Positions 25,112 to 33,383 of a DNA stretch of 39,622 nucleotides are shown here, piece after piece. Numbering within the stretch: the stretch's first letter is position 1; each line of letters begins with the position of its first letter. The stretch is taken from positions 1 to 39,622 of the forward strand of contig DRHS01000051.1 in assembly GCA_011053095.1 (NCBI GenBank). The letters run 5' to 3'. Position numbers and translations under genes: made by a program. Under the pieces are notes generated by a model that saw only the letters and a program-made list of their open reading frames with translations, was not told where the DNA came from and searched no databases. Source of the DNA: Bacteroides sp. Its GTDB lineage: Bacteria > Bacteroidota > Bacteroidia > Bacteroidales > SM23-62.

Positions 25112-25120
25112 TAGTTCATA

Positions 25121-26791
25121 TTATCTCAGATTAGGAACCCTCCCCAACTCCATTTTAATCGTTTCTGAGATCAAATCCTGCCATTTCACAACCGACTCCC
25201 GGTCGAATACAACCTGGTATAGCTTTGTTGCCCTGAAATCATAAATCTGAAGTTTAATATTGCTCTCCGTGGTAACAGAACTCAAATCCTCAAGGGTAAG
25301 TGATCTGCTATCGGAGTCCGATTCAAACACCAGTCGTTTGTTTGTTAATATTATATCGCCTTTGAAAAGGAATTTCATTTTGGGGAAGGATTCCATGGAT
25401 ACTTCAGCTTGCTCTGAAAAAGCAATAATATGCTCCTCTCCCTTGCTGTGGGACTCGAATTGCCCGGGGAATGAACCGCTGGCCAGCCCCGAAAGGTCCT
25501 CACTCCTTACCCGGATCCTTTTATATACTTCATCCAGGCTGCCTGACACCTGGTTTTCTCCATTACTGACATTCAGCCGGTACCGTTCATCAATTCGGAG
25601 GACTGCCTTGCAATTCAGGCAGACTCCCCCGGTGGCTGCAGTTTTAATACTGTCGAAAGTCATACATATGGGACACCTGTAAATTACCTTGCTGATATCC
25701 TCTATCCTGCGTGTGGATCTGCAGAAAAAATCCGGATGATCCTGGTCGCCTGGCTCAATTGCAGCCACCAGCCTGTCCTCTATCTCTTTCAGGTCCCAAT
25801 CAGGATCTATTTGGATTATTTCCTGGAATTCAACCCTGACCCTGGCATTGCGCACTCCTTTTCCCCACATGGGCCAGGCGAAAAAACTACCCTGTAATTT
25901 AACCGGGAGAATTGGTATATCCCTGAATTTATGGAAAAGATTCAGGGTTTCTGGTTTCAGTCGGTTCATGGTTTCTGTCCATGCCCTTTCACCTTCCGGG
26001 TATATCCCTATCACTGCATCCTGACGTATTGCTTTTACTATTTCACGCCCTGTGGAATAATCATTCAGGTATCTTTTCTTGGGAATGCAGTCCAGAGCTT
26101 TGAAAAACCACCTGGTTTTCCCGGTGCGATACATCTCAAAAGTGGTAATATTCCGGATGGGATATGGGAATCCCTGTGCCAGGAAAAAAGGATCAATATA
26201 ATTGCGGTGGCAGGATACCAGGAAAAATGGAGGGGAATCCGGAATATTCTCTTTGCCTGAAACTTTGTAGGAAAATAAAGGCGCAAATAAAAAAAAGCAA
26301 GGGATCTTTAGCCAGTAATATAAACGGGGAATTACAATAGAGGTTATCTTTTTGTAATTCAGATATTTGTCACCAAATCTCTTCACAAGGATTTTCTCCT
26401 CGATAAATCCGTACACGAATTCAAGCACAATGAAAGCCGGAAGAGTAATTAAAAGCATGCCCCTGGATCCCCAGATCATTGCTGAACCCAGAAGAGTAAG
26501 GCCATAGAAAAGATAGATTGGATGCCTCCAGACTGCATACAACCCGGTTCGGATAAATACCTTGGGAGGATCGGCAGAAACCGGGTATTTCCCGCTGAAT
26601 ATTCTGAACTGTGCAATGGAGATAACCAGCATAGGTAAAGCAATGCTCATAATCAGTATACCTGCAACCAGGGCTGGATTCGATTCAAAACCCAAGAGCT
26701 TGTCAAAATAAATTGCCGACAATACGAGCACTCCGGGCAGAACAACCCAGAACAAAATTATGTATATGATAAGGATGGCTGTTTTTCTCAC
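25121..26791 (-). CDS. Membrane methyltransferase-PlsC acyltransferase-zinc ribbon-GRAM/PH-like fusion
   Basis: About 556 residues, four parts. (1) 1-150: membrane methyltransferase of the isoprenylcysteine/phospholipid type, with GLYAVWRHPIY and EEKILVKRFGDKYLNYKK after several membrane helices. (2) about 165-350: PlsC-like 1-acylglycerol-phosphate acyltransferase with H195-x4-D200 (HRNYID) and EGER at 266-269. (3) a zinc ribbon, CPIC at 372-375 and CLNC at 390-393. (4) a C-terminal GRAM/PH-like beta domain, with ILTNKRLVFES. An inner-membrane enzyme that could acylate and methylate one lipid. The GTG start overlaps the TGA of an upstream short frame (GTGA), a sign of translational coupling. 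Parts 1-3 are well supported; part 4 is tentative. Confidence 0.8.
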   Translation of the reverse strand: MRKTAILIIYIILFWVVLPGVLVLSAIYFDKLLGFESNPALVAGILIMSIALPMLVISIAQFRIFSGKYPVSADPPKVFIRTGLYAVWRHPIYLFYGLTLLGSAMIWGSRGMLLITLPAFIVLEFVYGFIEEKILVKRFGDKYLNYKKITSIVIPRLYYWLKIPCFFLFAPLFSYKVSGKENIPDSPPFFLVSCHRNYIDPFFLAQGFPYPIRNITTFEMYRTGKTRWFFKALDCIPKKRYLNDYSTGREIVKAIRQDAVIGIYPEGERAWTETMNRLKPETLNLFHKFRDIPILPVKLQGSFFAWPMWGKGVRNARVRVEFQEIIQIDPDWDLKEIEDRLVAAIEPGDQDHPDFFCRSTRRIEDISKVIYRCPICMTFDSIKTAATGGVCLNCKAVLRIDERYRLNVSNGENQVSGSLDEVYKRIRVRSEDLSGLASGSFPGQFESHSKGEEHIIAFSEQAEVSMESFPKMKFLFKGDIILTNKRLVFESDSDSRSLTLEDLSSVTTESNIKLQIYDFRATKLYQVVFDRESVVKWQDLISETIKMELGRVPNLR

Positions 26792-26972
26792 AGTATCTCC
26801 TCCATGTGGTCATGGACTGTCAGGTACACATCCTGATGTATCATTTTCTTATCGGCATGTGGTTTACCCAAAATTACCCATTCGTGAGGTATTTGTCAAG
26901 GGTTGTTCCAATTTGCATAGCCGGCAGGCAGTCAGCACTCACAATGCCTGCACCGGTCTCCCTGATCTGCAA
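26788..26972 (-). other. Coding-like remnant upstream of the acyltransferase fusion
   Basis: Two short frames without a good start. The downstream one (26895-26788) reads IPHEWVILGKPHADKK and MIHQDVYLTVHDHMEEIL, ending in TGA that overlaps the next gene's GTG. The upstream frame reads RETGAGIVSADCLPAMQIGT and TLDKYLTNG. One frameshift near 26885 would join them. This looks like the end of an older gene in the same operon. I do not recognise the family. Confidence 0.35.
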
Positions 26973-26975
26973 AGC

Positions 26976-29561
26976 CTAAAGCTTGCTGTCAGGGAACATC
27001 TTTTTCCAGTCATGACCCTCATCGTTCAGCCACTTATCGAACCAGGCCATGATGGCATTATGCCACTCGATCCGCTTGGAATAGACCAGAATATGGTGGT
27101 TCTCACCTTCAACCTGGACCATCTCAACAGGTTTTCCCAGGATCTTGAGTCCTGCCCAGAGTTGCAGGGACTCTCCAAGGGGCACATTTGTATCTACTGA
27201 ACCATGCAGTAGAAGCAATGGGGTATTGATTTTGTCAGCGTTGAACAGGGGACTCTGATCGACATAGATATCTTTCCGGTTCCAGGGGTATGAGTCTCCT
27301 GTGGCATTTGTCGAATAACCAACCCCCCAGTATCCTTCTCCCCAGTATGAACTTAAGGAACTAATTCCGGCATGTGATATGGCACAGGTGAAAATGTCGG
27401 TCTGTGACTGTAAAAGCATGGTAGTAAATCCTCCATAAGAGGCGCCGATGCATCCCACCTTTGATCCATCCACAAAATCATGGGCTTCGATGAATTTTTC
27501 AGTTCCTTCAATGATCTCTGCTGTTGTGGTCTTTCCCCAGTTATTCTGGTGCCGGGCAGAGAATTCCTGTCCGAAGCCCGTGGCCCCACTGGGCTGGGGC
27601 ACGTATACAACATAATCTTCCCCGGCCCAGATATCAAGCGGGTACCTGCCCCCAAAGCTTTTCTCTATAGGTGAAGTTCCCCCGTAATAATTTACAATCA
27701 GGGGATATTTCCTTTCCGGGTCAAAATTTCGGGGATAAAGAAAGTAGCCACTGATGATGGTCCCACCTGATGCCACAAAATCCCATTCCTCAGTTTCTCC
27801 GAAGGTCACATTTTCATATGCTTTGCTTTCCGTCCAGTCAAATTCCCTGTTGTCACCGGATTTAAGATCCAGTATCCATGCCTTAGAAGGATTTCCGAGT
27901 CCGTTCCCGGTATAAGCAGCAACCAGCGATTCGTCAGACATACTGACCGAACGAATTACTTCTGGTGAAGTGTTCATCAGGTTAAAAGTCCTGCCCTCGG
28001 CATCCCATACATACAGACGACTGTAAATTTCTTCCGTAACCCGAACATAGATCCTGTTGTCAACCGGGTGCCAGTGTGACCAGTCCACGGCAGGATTAAA
28101 ATCCCTTGTGATAGGATCCACTTCGCCGGTTTCGAGTGTATATATATATAGCTGTTCATCGTAATTATTGGCAATGGGCTGATCCCCGATATTCCTTCCG
28201 GTTTCACCGAAAAGGTCCGGTCCCCCGCCTACAATCAGCTGCTTGCCATCAGGCGAGAATTCAGCATTGCCGCTCCAGCGGAAATCTTTCCAGAGTGTAT
28301 CCGTTTTACCGGTCTTCACTTCCATCAGGTACATGTTCTGCAGACTGAAGGGACGCTGAGTAGGATTGGGCCTGCTTGTAGAAAAGACAATGAAGTTACC
28401 ATCCGGACTAACGTCATTAAGATATGCTGATCGCTCCCCGAAGCTAAGCCGGGTACTAACCCCGGTGTGTACATTGAATTTGTACAGGGTTGTTACTGAT
28501 TTTGGGCGGAATGCACGATTGTCCAATTCATCCATATACAGGAGTGAAGACTTCTTTGTTTCCAGTTTCTTTTCGGATCTTCCGTAGAAAATGAATTTCT
28601 CATCCTTCGACCAGGTAATCCGTCCAAGGTCCTTTATATTCTTTAAAACAGGATATTCTGAACCCCTTTTTAAATCATATACCATGACAGAACTGCCATT
28701 TTCTGTTTTGGATGTATAATATAACTTTCTTCCGGAGGGTGTCCACCCCTGAATCGTTGTGCCTGATGCTCTGAAACTATGCACAAGGCTTACACTTTCT
28801 ACATCCCTTATTTCAGTCCAGATGGAAGTTTTTCCGGTTTCAGTATTTACCCTGCTGTAATTCAGTGCGATTAAAGCTCCGTCGGGAGAAAGTGATACCC
28901 TGCCCAGTTTGGTACCCTCCAGCAGGTGATGAATGTTCATGGCGGTAACAGGAGATACGTCTATGGCTGCCAGTGAATCTTCCGGGCAACTGACCGAGGC
29001 CTTAATCTTCCATTTGTTCTTATCCCCCTTGATATACATCGATTTCACCAATACCAGAAACTTTCCCCTGTCCAGTTTCAGGCTGGCAGACTTCTTACTC
29101 GTTGTATCTTTTTTGGAAACTGTGTAGTTGGAACCAACCTTCTTGCCGTCGAGGAAGATTTCGAACATCTGGGGACTCTCAACCTCGCAGGAATATGTAT
29201 ACAGTCCATCCGACTCAATATAGAATGCATTGTACGCCAGCTGATACTCCGGCTTCTCCGGTTTCAGTACAAGAAAACCCTCATCCGAGACCTCATCCAA
29301 TGCCCAGGTCCTTGGTCTGTAATCATCCCATAATAATGGATCTTCGGCCTTTGGCTGTAAGTCTGCAAGGTTCATGTATTCATTCGAAAGGATAAACTTG
29401 TCCTTGAATTCGTCTCCATTTATGTTCTTGCCCTTAATAAATCCGGGGGCCGAGACTGGCATGGGACCAATAAACAACCAGTTGTCAACCTGCTGGGCGG
29501 CCGCTGAAAGGATCAGGGTACCTAAGACGAATACGGAAATAATATGACGCTTTGTTTTCAT
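26976..29561 (-). CDS. Secreted S9 family prolyl oligopeptidase-like peptidase
   Basis: 861 residues from the ATG at 29561; the frame is open to 29630 but MKTKRHIISVFVLGTLILSA is a clean signal peptide, so the shorter start is preferred. A beta-propeller occupies about 200-590 (SPDGALIALNYS, WSKDEKFIFYGRS, SPDGNFIVFSTSRP, FSPDGKQLIVGG). The catalytic alpha/beta-hydrolase follows: GASYGG holds the nucleophile Ser (about 27429-27446), LLHGSVDTNVP the Asp and GENHHIL the His. It would trim peptides in the periplasm, of the DPP-IV/acylaminoacyl-peptidase type. Seventy-six nt after the FtsX permease gene on the same strand, perhaps co-transcribed. Confidence 0.9.
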   Translation of the reverse strand: MKTKRHIISVFVLGTLILSAAAQQVDNWLFIGPMPVSAPGFIKGKNINGDEFKDKFILSNEYMNLADLQPKAEDPLLWDDYRPRTWALDEVSDEGFLVLKPEKPEYQLAYNAFYIESDGLYTYSCEVESPQMFEIFLDGKKVGSNYTVSKKDTTSKKSASLKLDRGKFLVLVKSMYIKGDKNKWKIKASVSCPEDSLAAIDVSPVTAMNIHHLLEGTKLGRVSLSPDGALIALNYSRVNTETGKTSIWTEIRDVESVSLVHSFRASGTTIQGWTPSGRKLYYTSKTENGSSVMVYDLKRGSEYPVLKNIKDLGRITWSKDEKFIFYGRSEKKLETKKSSLLYMDELDNRAFRPKSVTTLYKFNVHTGVSTRLSFGERSAYLNDVSPDGNFIVFSTSRPNPTQRPFSLQNMYLMEVKTGKTDTLWKDFRWSGNAEFSPDGKQLIVGGGPDLFGETGRNIGDQPIANNYDEQLYIYTLETGEVDPITRDFNPAVDWSHWHPVDNRIYVRVTEEIYSRLYVWDAEGRTFNLMNTSPEVIRSVSMSDESLVAAYTGNGLGNPSKAWILDLKSGDNREFDWTESKAYENVTFGETEEWDFVASGGTIISGYFLYPRNFDPERKYPLIVNYYGGTSPIEKSFGGRYPLDIWAGEDYVVYVPQPSGATGFGQEFSARHQNNWGKTTTAEIIEGTEKFIEAHDFVDGSKVGCIGASYGGFTTMLLQSQTDIFTCAISHAGISSLSSYWGEGYWGVGYSTNATGDSYPWNRKDIYVDQSPLFNADKINTPLLLLHGSVDTNVPLGESLQLWAGLKILGKPVEMVQVEGENHHILVYSKRIEWHNAIMAWFDKWLNDEGHDWKKMFPDSKL

Positions 29562-29637
29562 TTTATGGACTTTGAGATAAGTCCATAAAAATAGGCAAAA
29601 TCCCTTCTGAAAATGACCGAAGTATTGCACAACAGAT

Positions 29638-32076
29638 TTATTCCACCCTCAGGCTCTCGGCCGGATTTGCCGCTGCGGCTTTATAGGTCTGGTAACTTAC
29701 AGTCAGAATTGCTATCAACAGTACAAATAATGAGATTCCAAAAAGTATGACAAGGTATAATCCCACATTAAACTGAACATGAAATGCAAAATTCTGCAGC
29801 CAGCCTTTTACAACGAAATAGGCAGGAAAGGACACGACTGATGCAATAGCCAGCAGACTCACCGTCTCTTTTGATAGAAGACGGACCACAACCAAAATGG
29901 AGGCACCCATGGTTTTTCGTATCCCGATTTCTTTTGTACGCTGGGATGTACTGTAAGAGATAAGTCCGAACAAACCCAGGCATGAGATAAAAATGGCAAG
30001 GATTGAGAATACACTCAATATCTGTCCCGTTCTTTTCTCAGGTTCAAATAGTTTGCCATACTCATCATCCAGCCAGCTGTATTCAAAAGGAAAATCCGTA
30101 TTGAATTCGTCCCAGGTTTGTTGAACAAAATCTACTGTTGCGGGGATATTTCCTCCACCCATTCTGACCATAATATACCCTTCCCAATTTCCGGGCATAA
30201 AATGAATTGCCATGGGTTTAATATCCTCATGCATGGACTCATAATGAAAATCCTTTACAACTCCGATAATCGGGAAATACCTGGTATCTTCCGGTGTCTC
30301 ACCGGGTTCAATAAAACGGGTATTCAAGGGATCCTCAAGGCCCAGAGATTTAACTGCAGCCTGATTAATAACAATGCCAAATGTATCGGTGGACATTTCC
30401 CTGCTATGAAATCTTCCCTCCTGAAGTTCCAGGTTCAGCACATCCCCGTAACCATGGCTTACATAAGTTGTCATCAGAAGGATGGTATTGCTCAGATCCA
30501 TTCCTTCCAGCCAGTGGACATTGTTCCATCCACTCATGGATGGTATATGCCTGCTATTTGCAACTTCAAGAATATTAGCATTTTGTTTGAGATCCTGCTT
30601 AAAGGCATCAATCTTTTCCTTTAACGCATCGGATCGATGGATCACCAGTACATTATTTTTTTCAAATCCAAGGTCTTTGTTCTGCATGAATGACAGCTGC
30701 CGGTTTACAAAAAATGTACCCATCAGGATTACAATGGCCATGGAAAATTGCAGTACCACAAGAATACTCCTGAGAAGGCTTTTACTTGACCCGGCGTTTA
30801 CCTCAGGTTTAAATACAGAAACAGGTTTGTAAGATGCAAGTACAAATGCCGGATAACTCCCTGAAAGTATCCCAACAAACACTGCAAACAGGATTAGTCC
30901 GGGTATAGTCAATGAATTCTCCAGAATATTGAAATCCAGGTCCAGGCGGATCATATTCCTGTAACCAGGCAGCAGAAGGTAGACAAGGACAATACCAATT
31001 GCCATGGCTATAAGGCTGAGAAAAACAGACTCTGTCAGAAACTGGGTGATAAGCAGGGAGCGCCTTGACCCTACCACTTTCCGGATGCCTACTTCCCTTG
31101 ACCGGGTTGTCGCACGAGCCGTGGCAAGATTCATAAAGTTAATACATGCAATGATCAGGATCAGAAATGCAATGATTAAAAATATATAAACATAGAATGG
31201 ATTACCATTTGGTTCAATTTCTTCCTGCAGGTTAGAATGAAGATGTATATCAAGCAGTGGCTGTGTAAAATATCCAAAGGAATTACCCGCTTCTGTAAAA
31301 CCTTCCAGGGTAATGCCGATAAATTGTTCTATCATTGGACCAACATACTTAATTACCATCTCATTTAGTCCCACTGTAAATTGCTCAACATCTGCACCTT
31401 CTCTCAATACCACGTAGGTATAATAATTATGATTTAACCAGTTTGTACTGCGGCTCTCGCCAATGGTGCACATTGAGCCAAGCATCTCAAAATGAAAATG
31501 AGAATTAACCGGTACGTTTTTCATTAGCCCGGTAACTGTATAAAAATTTGTATCCTGTTCTATCCTGAGGGTCTTACCGATTGGATCCTCATTACCAAAA
31601 TATTTGTTTGCATACCTCTCAGACATAACCAGGCTGCGTGGAGCTTGTAGCACAGATTTTGGGTCCCCTCTTAAAAGTTCAAAATTAAAGACATCAAAAA
31701 AAGTTGAATCAGCAAACTTGAAATTCTCCGCGGTTTCCTGGAATATCCTGTCACCGGTACGGCAAAGCCATCCGCCATATTTTGCAACCCGGGTTATATG
31801 TTCAACCTCCGGATAATCGCTTCTCAAGGCTTCCATCATAGGAGAAGCAGTAACGGCCTGGTTAAGCTCGTTACCGGGCATTTGTCCCCGGACCCCTATC
31901 CTGTAAGTTCTTTCTGCCTTCTCATGGAACTTATCGTAGGTAAGTTCGTTATTGACATAGAGAAGGATAAGGATGCTGCATGCCAGTCCGATGGCCAGTC
32001 CCAGTACATTAATAAAAGTATAACCAAAATTCCTGTAGAGGTTCCGGAAAGCTACTTTGATGATATTGCTAAACAT
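29638..32076 (-). CDS. MacB/FtsX-type ABC transporter permease
   Basis: 812 residues, the double-length permease type frequent in Bacteroidota. A first membrane helix (about 20-42) is followed by a periplasmic MacB-like domain, three helices of an FtsX core with SREVGIRKVVGSRRSLLI, a second short helix (about 430), a second periplasmic domain, and a final FtsX core with QRTKEIGIRKTMGASI. Such permeases transmit mechanical force from an ATPase to the periplasm for export or signalling. No ATPase gene lies beside it. Divergent from the HAD gene over 242 bp (32077-32318), in which no clear promoter box was found. Confidence 0.9.
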   Translation of the reverse strand: MFSNIIKVAFRNLYRNFGYTFINVLGLAIGLACSILILLYVNNELTYDKFHEKAERTYRIGVRGQMPGNELNQAVTASPMMEALRSDYPEVEHITRVAKYGGWLCRTGDRIFQETAENFKFADSTFFDVFNFELLRGDPKSVLQAPRSLVMSERYANKYFGNEDPIGKTLRIEQDTNFYTVTGLMKNVPVNSHFHFEMLGSMCTIGESRSTNWLNHNYYTYVVLREGADVEQFTVGLNEMVIKYVGPMIEQFIGITLEGFTEAGNSFGYFTQPLLDIHLHSNLQEEIEPNGNPFYVYIFLIIAFLILIIACINFMNLATARATTRSREVGIRKVVGSRRSLLITQFLTESVFLSLIAMAIGIVLVYLLLPGYRNMIRLDLDFNILENSLTIPGLILFAVFVGILSGSYPAFVLASYKPVSVFKPEVNAGSSKSLLRSILVVLQFSMAIVILMGTFFVNRQLSFMQNKDLGFEKNNVLVIHRSDALKEKIDAFKQDLKQNANILEVANSRHIPSMSGWNNVHWLEGMDLSNTILLMTTYVSHGYGDVLNLELQEGRFHSREMSTDTFGIVINQAAVKSLGLEDPLNTRFIEPGETPEDTRYFPIIGVVKDFHYESMHEDIKPMAIHFMPGNWEGYIMVRMGGGNIPATVDFVQQTWDEFNTDFPFEYSWLDDEYGKLFEPEKRTGQILSVFSILAIFISCLGLFGLISYSTSQRTKEIGIRKTMGASILVVVRLLSKETVSLLAIASVVSFPAYFVVKGWLQNFAFHVQFNVGLYLVILFGISLFVLLIAILTVSYQTYKAAAANPAESLRVE

Positions 32077-32318
32077 TAGTTGATGGTTTTAGGTTACTTA
32101 CATATATATGGACGCGGCAACTTATTAAAAGTTACCTGTCTGCGCAATTTAATTTGTGTGAAATACCGTATTAGACCGGTAAAATGGGTCGTAGTAAGGG
32201 TGAACAGTTTTTATCAGATCAAACAGGGAATTCGAATGAGATTCTGAGGCTTGATGAAACCTAAATGATCAAAAAACCGGTATTTTACTAAATTTACCTG
32301 GTATTAGATATAAATTAC

Positions 32319-33305
32319 ATGGATCAGGTACAAGGATTAAATTTGAGTCTTGAAGAACTTAAAAAGTTGTTTCAGGAAACCCCATCAGGAGGTAATGGAT
32401 TGTTTTTCAATGACATGGAAGGGGTGCGAGCCATCCTGACACCTGCAGATAAAAAAGCTGATTTTATTATTTATGAAGATAAAACCCTTGTCTTTGTAAA
32501 ATCCCAGCTTGGATACCCGGCAATTTATGAACTACGGGATTCCGGATTTGAAGCCCCGGCTGAGGCTGTATTGATGGATCTGGACGGGACCAGTATTCGA
32601 AGCGAGAATTTCTGGGTATGGATCATCGAATGCACCACTCAAAGACTGCTTGACAATCCTTCTTTTAACTTCGAAGATGAAGATCTGTCTCATGTATCCG
32701 GACATAGCGTATCGGAACACCTTGAATACTGCATCCAAAAGTATTGTCCGGATAAAACCCTTGAAGAAGCCAGGCGGATATATTTTGAGATCACTCACTA
32801 TGAAATGAAGGAAATAATTGAAGGTCGTGGCAAACAGGACGCTTTCGTTCCAAGTCCCGGATTAAAAGATTTCCTCCTTACCCTTAAATCAAAAGGAGTA
32901 AAGATCGGACTTGTAACATCAGGATTATATGAAAAAGCCTGGCCTGAATTAATCAGTGCCTTCAGAACGCTGGACATGGGTGATCCCCTGGAATTTTACG
33001 ATAGCATAATTACCGCAGGCCATTCCTTAAGAAAAGGGCAGGCAGGAACCCTTGGTGAACTGGCTCCCAAACCTCATCCCTGGTTGTATGCAGAAACTGC
33101 CCGGATCGGACTGGAGATGCCGGCAGATAAACTGAGCAGGGTGGTAGGAATTGAAGACTCCTCCGCAGGTGTTCTATCGATACGCCTTGCTGGGTTTACA
33201 GCCCTGGGTGTCTCAGGAGGCAATATTGAACAGAGTGGAATGAAGCCTTTATTGTCCGGCTTCCATGATTCGCTCGAGGACACTCTTCCTTTCATCCTGG
33301 GCTAA
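32319..33305 (+). CDS. HAD superfamily phosphatase/phosphoglucomutase-like hydrolase
   Basis: 328 residues. After an 80-residue N-terminal extension of unknown role comes a complete HAD hydrolase: motif I VLMDLDGTS (nucleophile D87, D89), motif II VTSG, motif III Lys in PKPHPW and motif IV GIEDSSAG. The helical cap between motif I and II (about 95-180) makes it a C1-cap enzyme of the beta-phosphoglucomutase/phosphatase group. Cytoplasmic. Acts on small phosphorylated metabolites; the exact substrate cannot be read. Not part of an operon: divergent from the FtsX gene and convergent with the OmpA gene. Confidence 0.86.
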   Translation: MDQVQGLNLSLEELKKLFQETPSGGNGLFFNDMEGVRAILTPADKKADFIIYEDKTLVFVKSQLGYPAIYELRDSGFEAPAEAVLMDLDGTSIRSENFWVWIIECTTQRLLDNPSFNFEDEDLSHVSGHSVSEHLEYCIQKYCPDKTLEEARRIYFEITHYEMKEIIEGRGKQDAFVPSPGLKDFLLTLKSKGVKIGLVTSGLYEKAWPELISAFRTLDMGDPLEFYDSIITAGHSLRKGQAGTLGELAPKPHPWLYAETARIGLEMPADKLSRVVGIEDSSAGVLSIRLAGFTALGVSGGNIEQSGMKPLLSGFHDSLEDTLPFILG

Positions 33306-33383
33306 ATCTGAAATAGAAGATCAGGCCTATTAATAAATGCTCTCATAAAAAATACCAGGTTGAAATCCCTCTTTCAGTGATCT

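Noticed and set aside
29562-29630. N-terminal extension of the S9 peptidase.
   Set aside because: A clean signal peptide begins at 29561; the extension would bury it.
29638-32076. Antibiotic efflux (MacB) function of the FtsX-type permease.
   Set aside because: No MacA, ATPase or outer-membrane channel gene nearby; the family is too broad for that claim.
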